Source: Pontibacter sp. G13
Lineage (GTDB): Bacteria > Bacteroidota > Bacteroidia > J057
Assembly (NCBI RefSeq): GCF_031851795.1
Contig: NZ_CP134696.1
Span: forward strand, 620,001 to 684,000
Direction: 5' to 3'
DNA: 64,000 nt
Positions within the stretch are counted from its first letter, which is position 1; the number at the start of each line of letters is the position of its first letter. The position numbers and the translations under genes were made by a program. Positions 16,282-24,232 of this stretch are shown here, piece by piece. The notes below the pieces were generated by a model, which worked only from the letters and a program-made list of their open reading frames with translations, was not told the DNA's origin and ran no database searches.

Positions 16282-19200
16282 ATGCGTACTTTTATTCTTG
16301 TGATGTCAATGCTTGTTTTGGCTGTTGGACCTACCACCCTATCAGCTCAAAATCAGGCATTGAACTACCTGTCCACCTATCAGGCAGGTACCTTCGATGA
16401 GGGCGCTGCAGAAATTGTAGCATACGACGCCGCTTCGAAGCAGCTGTTCTACACCAACAGCGAGACCAAAACCATCGGTATCCTGAACATTTCCGATCCT
16501 TCCATGCCTACCCACGTGTCCGACATCGACGTGACAGTCTATGGCGAAGGCGTCAATAGCGTAGCTTCCTTTGGCGGGATCATCGCTGCTGCGATCGAAG
16601 GAGATGACCAAGACACCGGCAAAGTAGTATTGTTTGACAATACCGGTGCTTTCGTGGCTGAGTACCCTGCAGGTGTATTGCCTGACATGGTCACTTTCTC
16701 TCCAGACGGCAACTTGATCTTGGTAGCCAATGAAGGTGAGCCAAGCGACGACTACACCGTAGATCCAGAAGGTTCTGTCACCATCGTAGATATCTCCGCA
16801 GGTGCGACGATGGGCGTAGTGACTCAGGTCGACTTCCAAGGCTTCAATGACCAGAAGGCGACTTTGATGAACGCAGGTGTCCGTATCTTCGGCCCCAACG
16901 CTACCGTTGCTCAAGACCTAGAGCCTGAGTACATCGCTGTTTCTCCTGACAACATGTACGCGTACGTAGCTTGCCAAGAAAACAACGCCATGGCTGTCAT
17001 CAACTTGGCTTCTGCTACTGTTGAAGATGTTTTGCCTTTGGGTTACAAAGATCACAACGCGGGTGCTCCTTCCTTGGAAGAGTACTTCATCAATCAGCTT
17101 CCTAACCTTCCTGTGTTGGGAACGCCTGTATACAACGGAGGTCAGCCGACTGTCATGTTGGGTGGGTTCTCTGGTATGTACTTCGACGCGAACGAGTCTA
17201 CCAACGATGATTTGGTATTCTACGCAGTGCCTGACCGTGGTCCAAATGCTTCTCCTGTTTCCAAGGCGAACGTAACTCCTGCCACTTCCCAGAACTTGCG
17301 TCCATTCAAATTGCCTGATTACCAAGCACGCATCGTGAAGTTCACCTTGAATGTTCCTACTGGAACCCTCTCTTTGGACTCTGCTGAACAAGTATACTTG
17401 GTAGCTCCGGACGGCAGAACGCCTATCCGTGGATTCGGCAACGCTCCTGGCGTTGACGAGGTGCCTGTTACCTACACAGACGCCAACACGATGTACAGCG
17501 ACAGCTCCTACGTTGACAACAACGGTGTCTACTATCATGCCCTTCCATACGACGCTTTCGGAGGCGACTTCGAAGGAATCGTACGCGATGCTGACGGCAA
17601 CTTCTGGATGTGTGACGAGTACCGTCCTGCTATCTACAAATTTGCTCCTGACGGGGTAATGCTTGAGCGTTTCATCGCAGGTGGCACCAAAGCCAAAGTC
17701 GTTACCGAGGGAATCTTCTTCTCCGAGTACGCTGAAGGATCTTCTTTCAACAAATACTTCGAGATCTACAACGGTACCACCGATACAGTAGATTTGGAAG
17801 ACTACATGATCGTTTCTTGCTCCAACGGCTGTGCAACTGCTGGTGAGTTCGAATTCAACAACTCCAGCTTGTTCACTGGTCAGAAATTGGCTCCAAACGA
17901 AGTATTCGTGATTGCTCACCCAGATGCTCAAAACGACATCTTGGCCAAAGCAAACGTTACTTTCCAATTCCTCCCCAACGGAAATGACTGGTGGGCGATC
18001 TTGGATGCTACCGATTCTACCGTCATCGACCAAGTAGGAAATAGCACAGACAATGCGCCTTCCGACGGCTGGGATGTTGCGGGCAGCTCCGAAGCTACCA
18101 AAGACCAGACTTTGATCCGTAAGCATTACATCTTGAGCGGAAATAGCGACTGGACTGCATCTGCAGGCACCAATGAGATGGACTCCGAGTGGATCGTCGA
18201 AGAGCGCCCAACTGCGGACACCGTGATGTCTACATTGGGGTCTCACATGGACTTCGGTACCGAGTCTTTGCCAGCCGTTTATGGCAAGCGTCGCGCCAAC
18301 CGTGGATTCGAGGCCATCGCCTTGGACACCGACAATGGCATCCTCTATGGATTCATCCAGTCCCCAATGGACAACTCCTCTTCCGCAGCTCGTAACTCCG
18401 ACGTGATCCGTATCATCGGAATCGATCCTGCCAATGGAACACCGGTTTCCGAGTATGTATACTTCTTGGAGCGCAACAAGAACAGCGCATTCAACGTGAG
18501 CCGTGTCGACAAGATCGGCGACGCAGTATACGCGGGCAATGGCAAGTTCTACGTATTGGAGCGTGACTCCTCTACCCCTGATCAGCCAGAAGGCAAAAAG
18601 TACGTGTTCGAGATCAACTTGAAAGGTGCTACCAACATCTTGGGCACTCCTTTGGCGATGGCTGACACGGGTTCCATGACCTTGGAAATGATGACTGCCG
18701 ACGAAATCGTCAACGCAGGTATCACTGCAGTTGCCAAGCGCAAAGTCCTCAACTTGCCATCTATCGGATACCTCGCTTCTGACAAGCCAGAAGGCTTGGC
18801 CTTGTTGCCAGACGGATCTTTGGCTGTATTGAACGACAATGACTTCGGCCTTGCTGGTGCTGGTGTAAGCGACAACAGCGTGTTGGGAATCATCTCCTTC
18901 GCTGCCAACTATGGTCTCGACGCTTCCGACACGGACGACGCGATCAATATCGCCAACGCTCCGGTATTGGGCATGTTCCAGCCAGATGCGATCGACGCAT
19001 TCGAGTGGAACAACCAGACGTTCTTGATCTCTGCCAACGAAGGGGATGCACGTGATTACGACGCATTCTCCGAGGAAGACCGCATCAAGGACATCATGAT
19101 GGATTCCGTTTCCTTCACCAATTACTCCATACTTCAAACTGACAATGCAATTGGCCGCCTGAACATCACCAACACTTTGGGAGATTTGGACGGAGACGGA

Positions 19201-19917
19201 TACTTCGACGAATTGTACAGCTACGGCGCGCGTTCCTTCTCTATCTGGGATGCTTACGGAAACTTGGTATTTGACTCTGGCGACGAGTTCGAGCAGATCA
19301 TCGCAACCGAATACCCAGATTACTTCAACTCCACCAATGACGACAACGATTCCTTCGAGAACCGTTCCGACAACAAAGGAGTTGAGCCAGAAGCGGTTGA
19401 AATTGCAGACGTTGACTCTGCCATCTACGCATTCATCGGATTGGAACGCATGGGAGGTATCATGGTATACTCCATCACCGATCCTACCGCTCCTCAGTTC
19501 GTCGAGTACGAATTGAACCGCGACTTCTCTGTACCTGCTGATTCTTCCGCTGCTGGTGACTTGGGTCCTGAGGACATCAAATTTATCCCCGCAGACAAGG
19601 CTCCCAACGGAATTCCATTGGTAGTAGTAGGCAACGAGGTTTCCGGTACCATTTCCCTGTACCAATTCTTCGCGCCAGTGATCATCTCCAACGATGACAA
19701 ATTCGAAGTTGCCAACACCCTGAAAGCATGGCCAAACCCTGCCAACGGTGAGTTCATCAACTTGAACCAAACTGGCGATTTCAAAGTCCTCAACATGGTA
19801 GGACAGACGTTGATGGAGGTCACCCATACTGACCGCATCGAAGTAGCCAACTTGAAGCCTGGCGTTTACATCATCGCCGGTGCCAACAACCAAGTAGTTC
19901 GCTTCATCAAAGGCTAA
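16282..19917 (+). CDS. secreted T9SS choice-of-anchor I / esterase-like-phytase protein with inserted lamin-tail domain
   Basis: 1211 residues. Signal peptide about 1-22 (TTLSAQ). Residues about 28-275 match the first half of choice-of-anchor I proteins (GAAEIVAYDAASKQLFYTNS). The second half of that fold appears at about 880-1125 (SANEGDARDYD, GARSFSIWDAYGNLVFDSGDEF, NKGVEPEAVEI). Between them lies an esterase-like phytase-type domain (about 280-475 and 640-870: YAVPDRGPN, DFEGIVRDADGNFWMCDEY, RGFEAIALD). That domain is itself interrupted by a lamin-tail domain (about 476-635: FFSEYAEGSSFNKYFEIYNG). Residues about 1135-1211 are a T9SS tail (AWPNPANGEFINL, LKPGVYIIAG). Codon choice is strongly biased (AAC, GAC, TTC, CGT), pointing to high expression. 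Likely a surface or secreted phosphoesterase; the actual activity is unproven. Confidence 0.88.
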   Translation: MRTFILVMSMLVLAVGPTTLSAQNQALNYLSTYQAGTFDEGAAEIVAYDAASKQLFYTNSETKTIGILNISDPSMPTHVSDIDVTVYGEGVNSVASFGGIIAAAIEGDDQDTGKVVLFDNTGAFVAEYPAGVLPDMVTFSPDGNLILVANEGEPSDDYTVDPEGSVTIVDISAGATMGVVTQVDFQGFNDQKATLMNAGVRIFGPNATVAQDLEPEYIAVSPDNMYAYVACQENNAMAVINLASATVEDVLPLGYKDHNAGAPSLEEYFINQLPNLPVLGTPVYNGGQPTVMLGGFSGMYFDANESTNDDLVFYAVPDRGPNASPVSKANVTPATSQNLRPFKLPDYQARIVKFTLNVPTGTLSLDSAEQVYLVAPDGRTPIRGFGNAPGVDEVPVTYTDANTMYSDSSYVDNNGVYYHALPYDAFGGDFEGIVRDADGNFWMCDEYRPAIYKFAPDGVMLERFIAGGTKAKVVTEGIFFSEYAEGSSFNKYFEIYNGTTDTVDLEDYMIVSCSNGCATAGEFEFNNSSLFTGQKLAPNEVFVIAHPDAQNDILAKANVTFQFLPNGNDWWAILDATDSTVIDQVGNSTDNAPSDGWDVAGSSEATKDQTLIRKHYILSGNSDWTASAGTNEMDSEWIVEERPTADTVMSTLGSHMDFGTESLPAVYGKRRANRGFEAIALDTDNGILYGFIQSPMDNSSSAARNSDVIRIIGIDPANGTPVSEYVYFLERNKNSAFNVSRVDKIGDAVYAGNGKFYVLERDSSTPDQPEGKKYVFEINLKGATNILGTPLAMADTGSMTLEMMTADEIVNAGITAVAKRKVLNLPSIGYLASDKPEGLALLPDGSLAVLNDNDFGLAGAGVSDNSVLGIISFAANYGLDASDTDDAINIANAPVLGMFQPDAIDAFEWNNQTFLISANEGDARDYDAFSEEDRIKDIMMDSVSFTNYSILQTDNAIGRLNITNTLGDLDGDGYFDELYSYGARSFSIWDAYGNLVFDSGDEFEQIIATEYPDYFNSTNDDNDSFENRSDNKGVEPEAVEIADVDSAIYAFIGLERMGGIMVYSITDPTAPQFVEYELNRDFSVPADSSAAGDLGPEDIKFIPADKAPNGIPLVVVGNEVSGTISLYQFFAPVIISNDDKFEVANTLKAWPNPANGEFINLNQTGDFKVLNMVGQTLMEVTHTDRIEVANLKPGVYIIAGANNQVVRFIKG

Positions 19918-19951
19918 TCGCCGAAGCTGACTACCCGTCTTGAAAACAATT

Positions 19952-19990
19952 GGGCCCGTTTCCTTCATGGAGACGGGTCCTTTTATTTTT
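19952..19990 (+). terminator. rho-independent terminator of the 1211-residue T9SS gene
   Basis: Arms GGGCCCGTTTCC (19952-19963) and GGAGACGGGTCC (19969-19980) pair over 12 bp with two G-U pairs and a 5-base loop, followed by TTTTATTTTT. It starts 35 bases after the stop codon. Confidence 0.88.
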
Positions 19991-20003
19991 CAAGTGAATC
20001 ATC

Positions 20004-20177
20004 AAGATTTGGGCGTACCTCGGCGAACTTGGCAAAGGGTTTCCTACCTAGAAATCCCGGTCGCCGAGTCAGGCTGTCCACGGGTCCGCTGGCGCTTCCG
20101 TCCTCCGCTGAAGGCTCCGGACCTCGCCTGTCGGCTCGCCGTTCCCATCCTTTACGCCACACCAGCCAGCCGCACCT
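20004..20177 (+). repeat. dispersed GC-rich repeat, copy A
   Basis: A GC-rich non-coding stretch of about 174 bases. It starts AAGATTTGGGCGT and ends near AGCCGCACCT. The same boundary words, the central GGCTCCGG block and the CATCC...ACGCC block recur in the same order and at similar spacing in the copy at 47402-47575 (opposite orientation). A more diverged copy is at 47129-47316. The family is unnamed to me. This copy lies about 95 bases upstream of the truncated Rpn-like gene. Confidence 0.7.
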
Positions 20178-20272
20178 CAGAAGATGCTCGATGGGTTACC
20201 TCTCCCCAAAAACCAGATTGTCAGACAAGGCAATCCATCAGGAAGTCATTATATTTGGATAAATGAGTCGGC

Positions 20273-20566
20273 ATGCCTGAATTCATCGAAACATATATGA
20301 ATCCATTTACCGATTATGGCTTCAAAAGGATTTTTGGAGAAGAGGCCGAAGCTCATGAGGATAGCCTAAAATCCTACAGGGATTTAAAGAACGCTCTCGC
20401 CACTGCTTTTGAAGAAGGAAGAGAAGAAGGAAAAGAGGAAGGCAGAGAGGAGGAAAAAATGAATACCGTCAGAAACTCGCTGAAGGCCGGGCTTCCCCTT
20501 GAAGTAATTGCAAGGATCACAGGATTGAGTATCTCTGAGATCGAAAAAATGGCCAAAGACCGATAA
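20273..20566 (+). pseudogene. Rpn-family nuclease/transposase remnant with internal deletion
   Basis: 97 codons. The first 24 residues (with YMNPFTDYGFKRIFGEE) are the typical N-terminus of Rpn (PD-(D/E)XK, recombination-promoting nuclease) proteins, which are usually about 280-310 residues. The sequence then jumps to the typical C-terminal end: the Glu/Lys-rich EEGREEGKEEGREEE stretch followed by a short helix-turn-helix (LKAGLPLEVIARITGLSISEIEKMAK). The catalytic core of about 200 residues is missing but the frame is kept. It is most simply a decayed gene. A small DNA-binding or regulatory product cannot be excluded. Confidence 0.8.
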
Positions 20567-20606
20567 CGTTGGGCAATTCGTTATTTCACCACCTCCAACT
20601 CATGAT

Positions 20607-21131
20607 ATGTCTCACTCAGCCTTCCCTCAATTGAACACCCAACGCCTGATTCTCCGAGATACCCTTGCCACAGATTGGCAAGCCATTTCCCATCTTAGAT
20701 CTGACTCCACAATCAACCAATTTATCAAGCGCCCCAGCGCTCATACGCAAGCCGAAGCGATGGCATTCATCCACAAGGTTCAAAAGGGATTCAGGGAGCA
20801 GTCCATCACCTATTGGGCGATCACGCAGAAACCCGCGGAGGAAATGATCGGGAGTATCTGCCTGTGGAATTTCTCAGCGGATAGAAAACAGGCAGAAGTA
20901 GGATACGACCTCATGACCGCGGCGCAAGGCAAAGGAATCATGTCCGAAGCATTGGCGGAGATTCTCCGATACGGGTTCCAAACGCTCCAACTGGAAGTGA
21001 TCGAGGCATACACCCAATTCCAAAACACCCCTTCCCGAAAAATGCTCGAACGTCATGGATTCGTTTTGGCAACAGGGTCCCGGGACGCAAGCAATCCGGA
21101 CAATGTGATATACAAGAGATCCTCGATTTAA
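20607..21131 (+). CDS. GNAT N-acetyltransferase, RimJ/RimL type
   Basis: 174 residues. It begins with the usual LNTQRLILRD strand of the RimJ/RimL/SpeG-like group. The acetyl-CoA loop is AAQGKGIMSEAL and the C-terminal NTPSRKMLERHGFV is conserved. Such enzymes acetylate protein N-termini, amino acids or small amines; the substrate cannot be told from sequence. It follows the Rpn remnant by 40 bases on the same strand but is probably unrelated. Confidence 0.9.
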   Translation: MSHSAFPQLNTQRLILRDTLATDWQAISHLRSDSTINQFIKRPSAHTQAEAMAFIHKVQKGFREQSITYWAITQKPAEEMIGSICLWNFSADRKQAEVGYDLMTAAQGKGIMSEALAEILRYGFQTLQLEVIEAYTQFQNTPSRKMLERHGFVLATGSRDASNPDNVIYKRSSI

Positions 21132-21174
21132 TCCAAATTCAGCTAGAATAATTGATTTTACCCATAATTCGCCC

Positions 21175-21541
21175 ATGATATTCCAAGGAGCCATAGACCT
21201 AGAGATTCCCGGCAGGACGGTTCAGGCTGTGATAGATTTTGAGACGGGCTTGGTGGGATTTGTAGAATGGATCGACGGAGAGACGAAGGAATACCTTTTT
21301 CATCGTTGCCCACATGAATTTCGGATGGCATTTTTCAGAAAAATGGAAGATCGACTCGCGCCATCCAATCTCCATCATTCGCAGATTTCAAGAAATGGGG
21401 AATGGGCCAAATGGACTCGATCCTTCAACTCAGGAGACCCAACAGATGGTCCTCCATTTGATCAGTGAAAGTCTTCGGTTGCCCTCCTTTGAAAGTGAAA
21501 GACCGCACTTGTTTCACCATGCTTCAATCCAATCCTCATGA
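21175..21541 (+). pseudogene. possible frameshifted small gene, unknown family
   Basis: Frame 1 from ATG 21175 reads 97 codons to 21468; its first 60 or so residues (MIFQGAIDLEIPGRTVQ, EWIDGETKEYLFHRC, RMAFFRKMEDRL) look like real protein. After about 21370 the frame becomes low-quality, while frame 2 (ending at 21541) reads plausibly (IIRRFQEMGNGPNGLDPSTQ, HLISESLRLPSFES) up to the start of the next gene. The simplest explanation is one gene of about 120 codons with a single-base indel, either a real mutation or a sequencing error. Alternatively the 97-residue product is intact. No family was recognised. Confidence 0.4.
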
Positions 21542-22290
21542 ATCGTCTTTTCTTGATTTGCCTGCTGGCTGTGATGTCCATTGCCACCGTTCGGGCTCAA
21601 TCCCTCGATTCCTTATTCATGAAAGTCGAGAACCTCAGGCAGCAACGCATCACGCACTACAGCGACTCATTGCGAGATTCCGTTTTCCAACTTTTCGAAG
21701 CAGCTATCATTGAAATAGCCGCGCATCCGGAATTTTGTCATCTTACCCCGCAAGATTCTGCGGAGGATACAACTTCATATTCAGGCAGGGACTACGCTTA
21801 TTCCTTTATGAATCATTCCACTTGGGTGTTTTCTCCGGATGGACGACTGCGCATTTGTTCATGGGACGATCTGGGGGGCGGATCTTATCATTCCTACACC
21901 AATTACCTGCAATTCAGGGACGAATCTGGCGCTTGCACAACCCTGCCAATCGACACCGCAACCTACTCAACCGAAGTCGGCTATTTTAAGATTGCTCAAG
22001 CAGAGATTGAGTCGGGAAGGTTGTATATCGCGTTGGGATATGGCACGTATGGCGGAGGCAAGCAGCACTACCGAGTGAGATTTTTTCAACTGGAGGAAGG
22101 AACGCTCCGAGAGCGAGAGGCATGGTACCCAGATGGGCAGGAACTCACAGTGGTATGTAACAGACCACAAAATCCAGAGCTTACCTACGATCCAGACACA
22201 CAGACGATTTCCTATCTGGAATTCGAGTATGATGAAGACACAGGATTTTACAACGAAACCTTTACGCGTAGGAAAATTCTGCTGAAATAA
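21538..22290 (+). CDS. hypothetical exported protein, 250 residues
   Basis: Signal peptide about 1-20 (MNRLFLICLLAVMSIATVRA). The mature part has a helical start (LDSLFMKVENLRQQRI) and a beta-rich body with WVFSPDGRLRICSWDD, YIALGYGTYGGGKQHYRVRFF and a C-terminal YDPDTQTISYLEFEY. It has no lipobox and no T9SS tail, so it is probably periplasmic. I do not recognise the family. The start overlaps the end of the upstream ORF by a few bases. Confidence 0.75.
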   Translation: MNRLFLICLLAVMSIATVRAQSLDSLFMKVENLRQQRITHYSDSLRDSVFQLFEAAIIEIAAHPEFCHLTPQDSAEDTTSYSGRDYAYSFMNHSTWVFSPDGRLRICSWDDLGGGSYHSYTNYLQFRDESGACTTLPIDTATYSTEVGYFKIAQAEIESGRLYIALGYGTYGGGKQHYRVRFFQLEEGTLREREAWYPDGQELTVVCNRPQNPELTYDPDTQTISYLEFEYDEDTGFYNETFTRRKILLK

Positions 22291-22296
22291 GGGAGG

Positions 22297-22836
22297 TTAG
22301 GACTGCAACCCCAAATGCGTATGACTCGGGCTTTCCGTGGGTTTTTCGCGGTAGGTGAATGCGTACAGGAGGGCGAAAGCGGCACCGGGAAGGAGAACCG
22401 CAATCCACGAGAATCCAAATCTCAACAGCGGAGTGGCAAAACTCAGGATAAAATCCTTTTGAGCAATCAATGCCTCCACGGTCTGATTTTCGCTGATCAA
22501 CTCGTGATATTGGTAGGTGTAATAGTCCTCTCGATGCTCCGGCAATACGAACCAAAGGAAGGAAGTCAATCCACACATCAGACCCGCAACTGCAAACATG
22601 CCCAAGCCGTGGACAAATCCGTCCAGCCATGACCATTGATCGGCTTCCTTGCGAGCACGCCTGATCCCCCCTTTCACCAGCAGGAAAAACGGCAGCTGAA
22701 GGACGATCTTAGAGACCAAGGTGTAGGAAAACATGTGTTCGACCCCCCAAGTGACAAAGTACAGAAGCGCAATGGATACCAGTCCAAAACCAATGTACAA
22801 GCCATACCTGAGGATCACTTCCAGGTTCAGAGACAT
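22297..22836 (-). CDS. DUF4199-like integral membrane protein
   Basis: 179 residues with four hydrophobic segments (about 10-30, 38-55, 75-98 and 140-162). The layout of two N-terminal helices, a basic loop (GGIRRARKEADQWSW), a third helix, a polar region and a fourth helix is like DUF4199 proteins, common in Bacteroidota and of unknown function. It converges on the exported protein gene with only 6 bases between the stops. Confidence 0.6.
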   Translation of the reverse strand: MSLNLEVILRYGLYIGFGLVSIALLYFVTWGVEHMFSYTLVSKIVLQLPFFLLVKGGIRRARKEADQWSWLDGFVHGLGMFAVAGLMCGLTSFLWFVLPEHREDYYTYQYHELISENQTVEALIAQKDFILSFATPLLRFGFSWIAVLLPGAAFALLYAFTYREKPTESPSHTHLGLQS

Positions 22837-23053
22837 GTGCGACTAGGGGTTTAATACCTCATCGCAAACATACGGGATTCGTGATTTCAAGCTGCCTAGA
22901 TTGTTCCCAACGGCATGCCATTGTGCTTGGATGCTGTTTTTCCATACGCGAATGGGAATTGCAGAAGGGGATAATCACACCTCAAAAGTGCCGCTCACGA
23001 GGAATAGCCCAAATCTCTACACCTAGAAATATTGCCACAGCCCATCCTGACAG

Positions 23054-24232
23054 TCAACCAGATAGCGACTGGGAGTTGCGGCCTTCCTCATTGAACCTGC
23101 CCCGATCTGATGCGCGGGGCATTTCGTCTAGATCCCCCAAATGTGCCGGACCTTGGGCGACTTTCTGAATGGTATCCACGATTTGTTTAGCGAAGACCTC
23201 CACCGAAAAATCCCCAGCGCGCAATCGGGCTTGTTGCCCCATTTCCTTTCGCGAAGCCGGATCTTCTATCCATGACCGCAAGCATAGTTCGACCTCCTCC
23301 AGATGACGCATGTCTGCGTGAAATCCATCGATCCCGGGTCTGACGATTTCCACTGGCGCACCGACCGGCGGCACAATCGCAGGCAATCCGTATTGCATCC
23401 CTTCCACAATGGTCATCCCAAATGTTTCAGGCCATTCGATGGGATGAGAAAGGCTCACCAGACAATCAGCGAATTGATAGAAGGGATGGACATCGGTCTG
23501 GGCAGGGTACAATTTGACATTTGCTGGAATTAATTCCGCACCCAGAAATCGATCGATCTGCGACTGGGTTTGGCTGATGACCAAGGTGAATTGAGCCTCC
23601 GGAACCCGACGCGCCAGTTCTAGATATTCGAAGATCCCTTTGGCCTTTTTCAAGGAACAAATCATCAAAACTCGCAATGGTCCGTCATACGATTCCTGCG
23701 GGGCTGACTGTGCCTTGCGGACAAAATCTGCCGACAAGGCATTGAAGATCACGTTTTGAGGAATTCTGGGAAATTCGTGGTAGTCCTGCAAATACCTCGA
23801 AACGAAGATGAGATGATCCGCGGTCCGCTGAATCGTTCCCGTCAGCATCGCTGTGAAGGCGGGAGGCTGGAAGGTTGTCTCATGAATGTGATATATCACC
23901 CGTTTGCCCATCCATTTCGCCGCCCAGCCCGTCGAAGCAGGCAAGATCGTATTCGCAAAAAACACAACCTCTTCATTTCGATACTTCAGCAGCCGGAAGA
24001 ACAGGGCAATCTGACTGAGGGTGAAGTTGATCAACCTGAGATATTTGTTGGGCGACCATCGGTACCAATGCAGAAAATGCCTCGTGCATGGAGCATCGTC
24101 CAGGAAACCCGGTCCATCACTGGTGTATAGATCGGTCTCGATTCGAGCATCTGACAGGGCCCGAAGGGTCTGGGAGAGGACCAGTGGGCTTCCTGTGTAA
24201 TTGTTGTAAAGGTGCGTAACGACTACTTTCAT
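23054..24232 (-). CDS. GT4 family glycosyltransferase (exopolysaccharide cluster)
   Basis: The frame is open from 24358, but the start at 24232 (MKVVVTHLYNNYTGSPLVL) is right: it makes an ATGA overlap with the stop of the upstream glycosyltransferase and gives 392 residues. The GT-B fold shows a C-terminal nucleotide-sugar site with HPIEWPETFGMTIVEGMQYGLPAIV, the E-x7-E-type motif of GT4. The sugar donor is unknown. It is the last gene of the polysaccharide cluster, so it probably adds one sugar of the repeat unit on the cytoplasmic side. Confidence 0.92.
   Translation of the reverse strand: MKVVVTHLYNNYTGSPLVLSQTLRALSDARIETDLYTSDGPGFLDDAPCTRHFLHWYRWSPNKYLRLINFTLSQIALFFRLLKYRNEEVVFFANTILPASTGWAAKWMGKRVIYHIHETTFQPPAFTAMLTGTIQRTADHLIFVSRYLQDYHEFPRIPQNVIFNALSADFVRKAQSAPQESYDGPLRVLMICSLKKAKGIFEYLELARRVPEAQFTLVISQTQSQIDRFLGAELIPANVKLYPAQTDVHPFYQFADCLVSLSHPIEWPETFGMTIVEGMQYGLPAIVPPVGAPVEIVRPGIDGFHADMRHLEEVELCLRSWIEDPASRKEMGQQARLRAGDFSVEVFAKQIVDTIQKVAQGPAHLGDLDEMPRASDRGRFNEEGRNSQSLSG

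Noticed and set aside
16918-19968. 1016-codon open frame antisense to the large T9SS gene
   Set aside because: It is a shadow created by strong codon bias of the real gene; the translation is compositionally odd (Val/Gly/Arg/Asp-rich) and lacks recognisable domains, while the plus strand has a signal peptide, domains and a terminator.
19940-20266. 108-residue ORF after the T9SS gene
   Set aside because: It starts inside the terminator and runs through the GC-rich dispersed repeat; protein composition is Arg/Pro-rich without structure.
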